Positions 1 to 7,900 of a stretch of DNA of 64,000 nt are shown here, one piece after another. Source of the DNA: Ascoidea rubescens DSM 1968. Taxonomy: Eukaryota > Ascomycota > Saccharomycetes > Ascoideales > Ascoideaceae. The stretch spans positions 556,368 through 620,367 of the forward strand of contig NW_017962920.1 in assembly GCF_001661345.1 (NCBI RefSeq). The letters run 5' to 3'. Position 1 is the stretch's first letter, and each line of letters starts with the position of its first letter. The notes under the pieces were generated by a model. That model worked only from the letters and a program-made list of their open reading frames with translations. It did no database searches and was not told the DNA's origin. Made by a program: the position numbers and the translations under genes.

Positions 1-941
1 AGCTCATCCTTGGAAACAACAGGTTTCTTACCCTGATAACCTGGAAGATCGTGCTCCTTCACTCCCCTGTCGTACTTGCTGGACCAGTTGGGGGCTCGCT
101 CAAAGCCATTGATGGCGAACTGGTAGTCCACAAAGGCCTTCTGGATGCCTTCTCTGCTGGTGGCCACAAAGGGCCCATGCTGCACAATTTCCTGCTCAAG
201 CACCTTCCCTCCAACAAGCACAAACTCAGCGCTCTCCTTTGCGTCTTTGCCTACTCGCCCAGCAACACCATCGCCATCTCGCTCAAAGAACACACTGTTG
301 TACTGGGGGATCTTCACACCATCCACCACCAACGATCCTCCCAACACATACATGAACACATTGAAGTCGCTGGGAATGGCCTGCTCAAAGTGTCCACCAG
401 GCTTCACTGTGTAGTGGTAGTAAACCACTGGAGTGTAGGCCAACTCTTGCACAGACTGCACACCATACGACTCGCCACTGATCACCTTCACCTCCACCAA
501 ATCGCTAGGCCTGGCAATGGGGATCTCTTCTTTCTTCAAGTCTCTGTATCGAGGCTCGCACCCCTTCATGTTTGCCGGCAAGTCCACCCACAATTGCATG
601 CCCACACAAGGGCTCTTGTCGTCCATCTCAACAGGAATCTCGCTGTGCACAACTCCTCTACCAGCCGTCATGAACTGCAAATCGCCAGCATACAACACTC
701 CCGACGAGCCTGTGAAATCTGCGTGGGCCATGGCTCCTCCCATGATGTACGAAATGGTCTCCTGGCCACGATGAGGGTGTGTGGGAAAGCCGTTGGGAGC
801 AGCAGTGTTGAAGTGGTCCAACATCAAAAAGGGTGTGAAGTTTCTCATCTGCATTGTTCCAATGGACCGACGAACCCTGGCTCCAGCACCTTCGGCTTGT
901 TCCATTGCCAAAAAGTATTTCAAAATTGATCTTGGGTTCAT
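1..941 (-). CDS. Pirin family protein (3' end cut by window edge)
   Basis: The reading frame opens with ATG at 941 and is still open at base 1, giving 313 complete codons and no stop. The product is a pirin, a bicupin iron protein known as a nuclear cofactor or quercetinase-like enzyme. The N-terminal cupin shows HPHRGQET near residues 55-62, matching the pirin His-x-His metal site, and GRGVVHSEIP, which supplies the third His and the Glu ligand. A second cupin half follows. Candida species carry several pirins, whereas S. cerevisiae has none that I recall, which hints at a non-Saccharomyces yeast. The coding DNA is clearly richer in G+C than most genes here. The last complete codons read Lys-Asp-Glu followed by CT, so the true C-terminus lies outside the window. 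Family assignment is secure; the cellular role is inferred from the family only. Confidence 0.93.
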   Translation of the reverse strand, partial: MNPRSILKYFLAMEQAEGAGARVRRSIGTMQMRNFTPFLMLDHFNTAAPNGFPTHPHRGQETISYIMGGAMAHADFTGSSGVLYAGDLQFMTAGRGVVHSEIPVEMDDKSPCVGMQLWVDLPANMKGCEPRYRDLKKEEIPIARPSDLVEVKVISGESYGVQSVQELAYTPVVYYHYTVKPGGHFEQAIPSDFNVFMYVLGGSLVVDGVKIPQYNSVFFERDGDGVAGRVGKDAKESAEFVLVGGKVLEQEIVQHGPFVATSREGIQKAFVDYQFAINGFERAPNWSSKYDRGVKEHDLPGYQGKKPVVSKDE

Positions 942-1963
942 ATTGTTGTTAATTGAGTGTATATTGAACTGAATAAGAGTTGACTGAATAAGAGTTGACT
1001 GAATAAGAGTTGACTGAATAAGAATTGACCGAATAAGAATTGACCGAATAAGAATTGACTGTATTGATTGATTGCTTCAATTGATTGATTGCTTCAATTG
1101 ATTGATTGATTGATTGATTGCTTTAATCAATAAATAGTTAAATGCGATAATTTCAAAATATCCACTTGAAATCTTCGATCGAATTTGGCCGCCTTATATA
1201 TGATTTCAATGCACTAGTCTCTGTCAGTTAGAATACAATTGCAATACTATCACAATACTATCGCAATGAATGGATCAGTAATATATTATTAAGAATGGAA
1301 ATGGAAGCATTAATAATACATCAATAATACATCCCTAATCGAGTCGCAATGCATGCTGCAGCAAGCGTCGATGACCAGATGTGGCCGTGATACACCACAG
1401 ACAGTGGAACACACCGTGCGTGATGTGTCAGGATCGGATAAGCACTGCACACAATATCTGTTGTTCATCACGTGCAACACCCGTACATTTATGTGGACAC
1501 AGATGGGATTGGAAATACAATAGGCATAATTGGGCAATCAGATAGTCAATTAATAATAAGCAATAATACCATAATAATACCATAATAATACCATAATAAC
1601 ATAAACAGAATTACAATACATTATATATAATTATACATTATATATAATTACATAATGTGTAATCGAGAATACTGAATAAGAGTGCTTTTTTTTAACTCTC
1701 AACCAATTTTCAATGATAGGTCACGAGAACCACATGTGATTTTTCACCAAACTACCCAGATCTTTTTATCAGTCTAAATTACTTCTTTAGATATTACTTA
1801 TCATTTTTATTATCAAACCCAGTTTATTTTATACATATTTAATAATATCAATGCTTTTTTTCTTCTTCATATTGAGAAAATTTTATTTGTTTTTGAAATT
1901 GTAATAATTAAAATTAACTATATACACTATTTATAAACTCTTTAATCAATCTAGATTTTAAAA
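942..1963. other. Intergenic: pirin promoter and MRPL35 3' flank
   Basis: No convincing gene. After the 15-bp array comes an ATTG/TTGA microsatellite (about 1063-1130). A small GC-richer block follows at about 1340-1515 and includes a CACGTG E-box near 1467. The rest is AT-rich with runs of ATAATACC. The Cys-rich frame on the minus strand at 1310-1537 has no support beyond being open. Confidence 0.6.
967..1061. repeat. 15-bp minisatellite upstream of the pirin gene
   Basis: Six head-to-tail copies of a 15-bp unit of the form GACTGAATAAGAGTT, plus five more bases, start 26 bp upstream of the pirin start codon. The three right-hand copies carry AGAATT instead of AGAGTT, and two of them GACCG instead of GACTG. 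Variants are therefore ordered from left to right, as expected for slippage or unequal exchange. The array is non-coding and would lie in the pirin 5' leader or core promoter. Confidence 0.95.
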
Positions 1964-3034
1964 TCATTTGCGGACTCTATGGAATACATTTCCTTTTGGT
2001 AAGTTATAAATTTTTCTAACATTTGGAACATTTCTATCCCATTTGCTTCTCCAAACATGAGCACCTACGGCAGTCAATCCATTTGATTCAACAAATTCCC
2101 TAATATCAAACTCATCTCTTGTTATCATCAGCTTAACACTTTCCGTATCCAATTTTTTATTTTCATTTTGTTTGAAAACCCATACGCATAATCTGCTCAA
2201 TGGAATATTCTTTTCTGGTGTTGCAGGCAAATAATCAATCATCTCGGTTTCTTCATTGATTTTCTTGTAATCTATTATGTTATCGTTATTAGACAATGGA
2301 ATATTAACTAAACACCAATTTAACGAGGTCTTGTATGTATTATACTCTAAATCTGGCACGTCAGGATTAACGATTAAAACAGAATATAACGAATTTTCTG
2401 GAATACTTTCAAAATTTATCACATTTAATGTAGGCTGCTTATAAGTAACATGAGATGATAGAATTTCTCCAGGTTCAATTTTTTTATTTATACCTGTTTC
2501 ATTAAAAAATCTTAAATGAACTTCACATTTAGGATCCAATGTCTTTAAAGTATCAGGAATGACATGTAGCGTCTCCAATCTTTGCATTAATATCATTCCA
2601 TCATGTTCAAACCACTTTTGTTTTGAATAGTGTCTAAAAACTGGAATATCATAATCAAATTTATCCAGATTAGTATAAAGAGATTTATACAACACTTCAG
2701 GATTATTCTTTTCAGCGTCAATTAGTAACTTGTCTCTAATTTCTTTATTTTTGGTTGATTCAGCTTTCTCGTAGCATTTTGCAGCTTCTTCTTGCAAATA
2801 ATTGTAAGCTAATGGAAAGACATCATCTAAACCAATGGGTGAAGAGTATTTTATTCTATTACACCTTCTCCTCAAACTCAAAGGACCTATTTTTTCTGGC
2901 ACACCATATAATATTTGCTGCCTGAGTGCTTGAGATGTAATGCCCAAATTTTGAGATCTTTGAGCACTAAAATCAAACCAAACAGAACGATTAAGCGCCT
3001 GTCTAACTTGAGCTGGAATAGAAGCCTTTACCAT
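1964..3034 (-). CDS. MRPL35: Mitochondrial large-subunit ribosomal protein mL38
   Basis: A 356-residue protein that I recognise as mL38 (yeast Mrpl35), a mitochondrial large-subunit ribosomal protein containing a phosphatidylethanolamine-binding (PEBP) fold. The fold is visible in the C-terminal half. VLIVNPDVPD (about residues 219-228) is the PEBP DPDxP-type segment, and WCLVNIP (about 240-246) is the following conserved strand. The N-terminal part is rich in Arg and Gln and poor in acidic residues at first, consistent with mitochondrial import. The length is close to that of S. cerevisiae Mrpl35 (367). It is transcribed away from ERG24, sharing a 343-bp promoter. The start codon is the first ATG of the frame and gives the expected family N-terminus length. 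Confidence 0.9.
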   Translation of the reverse strand: MVKASIPAQVRQALNRSVWFDFSAQRSQNLGITSQALRQQILYGVPEKIGPLSLRRRCNRIKYSSPIGLDDVFPLAYNYLQEEAAKCYEKAESTKNKEIRDKLLIDAEKNNPEVLYKSLYTNLDKFDYDIPVFRHYSKQKWFEHDGMILMQRLETLHVIPDTLKTLDPKCEVHLRFFNETGINKKIEPGEILSSHVTYKQPTLNVINFESIPENSLYSVLIVNPDVPDLEYNTYKTSLNWCLVNIPLSNNDNIIDYKKINEETEMIDYLPATPEKNIPLSRLCVWVFKQNENKKLDTESVKLMITRDEFDIREFVESNGLTAVGAHVWRSKWDRNVPNVRKIYNLPKGNVFHRVRK

Positions 3035-3377
3035 TTTGTCTGGTCACCACTTCTACCAATGCCTTGCTTCTTCGATCTCGTCATTTTCGATATGATTATT
3101 GGAGAGAAAAAAAGATGTTTTGAAAAACCTCTAAAACACGTGTTAAATCACGCGGATTAAAAACTCTATACGCAACAACCTGCGCAGTATGCGCATTTAG
3201 CATAAAATTGAGCGAACTTGCAGAAGCCAATGAGGGTTTTGTTCGATACGAGTTTAAGAGACTCTACGAAGAATACGATCTTTTAAGATTTAAGTGAGAT
3301 TGCTTTAAATGCTCGACTTTTTCTTATTTTCAGTGATGAGCTACTGATTATACCAAAGCATTGTTGATAAAACCAAA
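3035..3377. promoter_or_regulatory. Shared divergent promoter of MRPL35 and ERG24
   Basis: This 343-bp gap separates two divergent start codons. It contains an ACACGTG element near 3137. Two near-matches to the Upc2 sterol element core TCGTATA lie on the minus strand at about 3244 and 3270, reading TCGTATC and TCGTATT. The sterol-element reading is weak because neither is exact. Confidence 0.45.
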
Positions 3378-4700
3378 ATGTCGGGCAAAATTCTTAATCC
3401 TGTTACAAACCATTATGAATTTTCTGGGACTATTGGAGTATTTCTAATTACTTTTGGTTTGCCTATTGTTATGATAGGCTTCCAACTACTAGTCAGCAGA
3501 GAGTATCTAATTCAAGGAATTAATCTAAAGATTGATTTGGTTAAAAGTCAGATTTATAATATTGGCTGGAAACAATTGAGCTTGGATAAGAATGTTTGGT
3601 TGGCATATTTATCATGGTTTTCAATTTTGGCTGTATTCGATGTTGGATTGCCTGGAAAAAAACTAAAGGGAATTAAATTGAGAGATGGTACAAAACTCGA
3701 CTATAACATTAATGGGTTACTTTTTACTTCTCTTTTTGTTGTAGTTGTCGGAATTAGATATAAAATCACCAACGGTTTATTACCTGAACTTCAATTCCTT
3801 TACAACAACCACCTAAGTTTCATTATTGTCTCAATAATTTTTTCATTTATACTATCCACTTTTATTTATTTAAACTCTTTTATACCTTTGGTAAAAAAAA
3901 ACGGATTTAACACCAAAGAAAGAATACTAAGTATTAACGGAAATACTGGTAATTGGTTCTACGATTGGTTTATCGGCAGGGAATTAAATCCCAGATTTGG
4001 TTCCTTTGATATCAAGTTATTTGTCGAATTAAGACCGGGCTTACTATTATGGTTGTTGATCAATCTATCTTGTTTGCACCACCAATACTTATCCAAGGGT
4101 TATGTTTGCAATTCGTTAGTCTTGATCAATGTTCTTGAAGGATTTTATGCGTTTGATGGTGTCCTAAATGAAGAAGGAGTTCTCTCAATGATGGATATAA
4201 CAACAGATGGATTCGGTTTTATGTTGATTTTTGGAAGTTTAAGTTTAGTTCCCTTCACATACTCTTTGCAATCGCGTTACCTAGTACTAAATGAAGTCAA
4301 TCTAGGCCCAGTGAACATTGTCTTCATTCTCGCTTTGTTTTTTGCTGGATACTATATCTTTCATTCTTCAAACAAACAAAAATCTGATTTTCGAAATGGT
4401 CTTTTGGACGACAAGCACTACAAATTTATTCAAACAAAAACTGGTTCTAAATTACTATGCGATGGCTGGTGGGCTTTGAGCCAACACATCAACTATTTCG
4501 GTGATTGGTTAATAGCCTGGTCTTGGTGTCTTCCAACTGGTTTCAACACTCCACTAACATACTACTATGTTATTTACTTTGCTACTTTGCTATTGCACAG
4601 ACAAGTGAGAGATTCGGCAAAGTGTGAAGCCAAGTATGGTGAAACCTGGAGATTGTACACTTCCAAAGTCCCCTACAAAATCATTCCTTATGTATATTGA
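3378..4700 (+). CDS. ERG24: Delta(14)-sterol reductase
   Basis: A 440-residue polytopic ER membrane enzyme that reduces the C14=C15 double bond of the sterol intermediate formed after C14 demethylation, using NADPH, in ergosterol synthesis. The N-terminus (MSGKILNPVTNHYEFSG) and the C-terminus (HRQVRDSAKCEAKYG, then VPYKIIPYVY) match the ERG4/ERG24 family signature. The HRxxRDxxxCxxKYG block near residues 407-421 is diagnostic, and the C-terminal PYKIIPYVY is nearly identical to S. cerevisiae Erg24. The length equals the family norm (S. cerevisiae 438). About eight to ten hydrophobic segments are spread along the chain. The separase gene follows on the same strand after 208 bp, which contain a hairpin. 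Confidence 0.96.
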   Translation: MSGKILNPVTNHYEFSGTIGVFLITFGLPIVMIGFQLLVSREYLIQGINLKIDLVKSQIYNIGWKQLSLDKNVWLAYLSWFSILAVFDVGLPGKKLKGIKLRDGTKLDYNINGLLFTSLFVVVVGIRYKITNGLLPELQFLYNNHLSFIIVSIIFSFILSTFIYLNSFIPLVKKNGFNTKERILSINGNTGNWFYDWFIGRELNPRFGSFDIKLFVELRPGLLLWLLINLSCLHHQYLSKGYVCNSLVLINVLEGFYAFDGVLNEEGVLSMMDITTDGFGFMLIFGSLSLVPFTYSLQSRYLVLNEVNLGPVNIVFILALFFAGYYIFHSSNKQKSDFRNGLLDDKHYKFIQTKTGSKLLCDGWWALSQHINYFGDWLIAWSWCLPTGFNTPLTYYYVIYFATLLLHRQVRDSAKCEAKYGETWRLYTSKVPYKIIPYVY

Positions 4701-4761
4701 TTTCTAAACATGACCCATCCAAATAAATAATACTGATTATATTCTCTTTGAGATAGCCCCA

Positions 4762-4787
4762 GAGCCCTAAATCCCTTTTTAGGGCTC
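4762..4787. repeat. Perfect 10-bp inverted repeat between ERG24 and ESP1
   Basis: GAGCCCTAAA is followed by six bases and then its exact reverse complement TTTAGGGCTC. It starts 62 bp after the ERG24 stop and ends 122 bp before the ESP1 start. It could fold in RNA as part of the ERG24 3' end, or serve as a palindromic protein site in the ESP1 promoter. Nothing in the sequence decides between these. Confidence 0.8.
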
Positions 4788-4908
4788 GCTGTAGATGTTT
4801 ACTTTTTTCCCAGTGGAAAACTTCAATTTCAAACAAATCTCCAGTATCAAACAATTGCCAACCATCAGATCGATGAACTGTTCAATTGCTTGCTGGTTCG
4901 ATTAAGGA

Positions 4909-7900
4909 ATGTCAAAAGTCAAGATTGCAGTTGATAAGTCAAAATTATTAAGTTTCCAAAATAGATTTCAGTCGCTAGCTCAGAGTTCAAAATCCTCTCA
5001 AAAACACAGCTTCCTCAAGATACCAAAAAACTCGTTTTCTAATCCCACTTCAGTTATAATCTCCAATTTAAAAGAGACGTCTTTCAAATTAATTAGAAGT
5101 ATCGGTTCAAATGATATTAAAGAAGACGAGCATTTGGCTGGTTTAGTTTCCTGTTCTTTTGAGTTTTTGTACTTTTTTTTTTCAAGCAATGATTCAAAAC
5201 CTAATTCCACTTTGGAAATTTACCAACATCATCGAAATTTTATTTTAACATTGATTGAAATTGATGAGCTTGACTTATCCTCCAGTGAATTACTCTCATT
5301 ATTTACTCATATAACTCAATACCATCAGCTTTCTACCAATGATAATAAAAAACTATATCATTTTTCTCATCAATTACTATTGTCATTTAATTTTAATTTT
5401 AATTCTAATTTGGATTTGGATTTGAGGAACCATGCAAATCTGAAAGATTCAATTTCTTCAAATTTGGTGAATTTAGTTTTGTCATTGCAATTAATTCATT
5501 TTCAGATAATTTATAAATATTACTTTAAAAATATCAAAATCATTTCATCTCAAGATTTATTGAAAACATATCTTAATATTGAAAATTCAAATCTTGTTTC
5601 AAACATTTTTAAATTAAAAAATCCTTCGAATAGTAGGAAAACTTTTACAAATTTTTTGAAATTATTATACAATTTGATAAAACTATCTAATGTTTCAACC
5701 TTATCCAAGATCTCCTTGGCTTTGTCCTTCCTTCTCTTGCTTGATTTGTATTTTAAATGTCAAACTGAAAATTTTAATAACTTGGAGTACTTTAATATAA
5801 ATGCCTCCAATCATAGAAACTCTTCCAATGATAATAATAACAAAAAAAGCAATATGAAAGATGATAATATTCTTGAAACTGCAAATCCTTTATTAAATTT
5901 AACATTCAATATTATCAAAAATGCATTTGGAAAATCTCAAATATTATCTTATCAATACTTATCGCCTTATTTTAACAGTTTTTTCTCAAGATATAATTTT
6001 CAAACTAATAATTTGAATCTTGACTTATCAATCATCTATTCGATATTATTCGATATAATCAAAATTAAAACCTCAAACCACAGTAAATTGAATTGCAATA
6101 TTTCTTGGGAAATTTTTCAATCGGACTTGAAAAAATCTATGAAGACTCAAACAATAAATGTATATCTAATTGATCTAATAAGTATTATTCAATCTTCCAA
6201 AAGTATACCCCAAAAGTTTTTACTTGATTTTGAACACCAAATCCACACATATTCTCAAAAAAATGAACAATGCATTCCTTTTTTAGACTATGTAGTTGAT
6301 CTTTCAAAATTAGCAATAAAGCTCCCCGTAACAAATGAAAATAATAAAATTATAGAATTTATTATACAAATTTTACTAATTGAGAAAAACAAAATTAAAA
6401 AGAAAACAAAAGAAAATCCTTTAATCTTGCCTAAAATATTTTTAATCATTTTAGATCCATTGACAATGTTTATTAAAAGCTGCAATTTAGATACTATTTC
6501 AATTGATTTTTTTGAGCTCACCTTGGATAACTTGTTTAATATTTTTAAAAATTCTGATCAGCAAAAAAGGTTAAGAAATATTTCAAATTTATATTTCTAT
6601 TTTAGCCAAAAAATGCAAAAGTTTTCTTTAACAGCTATGAAAAGCTTTTTATTGAATTCTGTTAAGATTGAAAAAGAAATTTTATTAAATTTGACCAAAA
6701 AAGATTTTAATAAAGAAGATTTATTAATTTTTAAACAAAAAACAGAAAAGGCATCCAAAACTCTTATGGAATTAAATTTTTATAAGGAATCACTTTTTGT
6801 CATAACACAATATTTTAACGTTTTTGATACTAAGAAAGAAAATAAATCATCTGTTTCTAATTACTTGGAGAATAAAAAAACATTAAAAACTGAAAACTCT
6901 ACAATTTTTTTATTACTTATTAAATTGTTGATTACCCATCAAAAATCCATGTTATTCAAAGCTTTATTTGATTTAATTACAGCTCCTCAGCTTAAATCAA
7001 AGATTTTTTTAATTTTAGTTGATATGATTGTTACTCTATCTCCTCACACAAAACTATCTATAATCAATATGTTGTTTAATTCTCTCACAATTACTGAAGA
7101 TCCTTTTTTATATTATTATTGTTACATTAAATATCTTGAAGTTGATTCTACTAGTTTAATTGATGAAATCAATTTGATTGAAGAAAGCGACGACTATCTC
7201 AAACTAAAACTAAAGTATCCTGAAAGCTTATTTCAAAATTATGAATTTCTAGTTTTGTTTTCTTTAAAGCTTCAAACTTTGTTAAAGTTCAACAAACAGT
7301 TAAACAATCCAGACTTAATTTTAGAGGTCATTGAAATATTTTTTTCTTGGTTAAACAATTCAGGTGTCATGAATACTGGTGCTAAAGACAATGAAATGGT
7401 GAATTTTGAAGTTGAGAATCTCCTTCTTTTACTTTCTTTCTTAAATTATCAGCAATTACGTGAATACATGATTTTAGTTATAAACCAATATCAATGTAGC
7501 AGAAATGAAGCATTTTTGGAAAATGATTATTTAAAATTAAGACTTTTGATCAAAAACTGCACTACATTCATTGATTTAGGTTTCAAAAAAAATGTCATGA
7601 TATTTTTTGAAAAGATTTCAAAGTTTATTAGCAAACTTGATACTAATGATTTAAACACTTTATCAAAAAACAATCAGATATTAATATTGGATTACAAGTT
7701 ACTTGAATTTCAATATGAGGTGATGGCTGGGAATTTAGTCGATGGAGATAAAAAGCTTCTGGAAATTTTGACAATTTTAAGTCAACATGAGCAGTTGGAG
7801 ACAGAATTTGCTTCGATTTTTGCCAAAGTTTCGTATACAAATGGGTGTTTAAATTATCAATTTGGAAATTATTGTGAAAGTGTTGCGGATTTGAAAAGAA

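Noticed and set aside
1-11. Pirin ending in a KDEL-like ER retention signal
   Set aside because: The last visible residues read Lys-Asp-Glu plus CT, but the codon and the stop lie outside the window, and pirins have no signal peptide. No conclusion is possible.
1310-1537. Cys-rich 75-codon frame on the minus strand
   Set aside because: It has no signal peptide, repeat pattern or family resemblance and sits in a non-coding GC patch.
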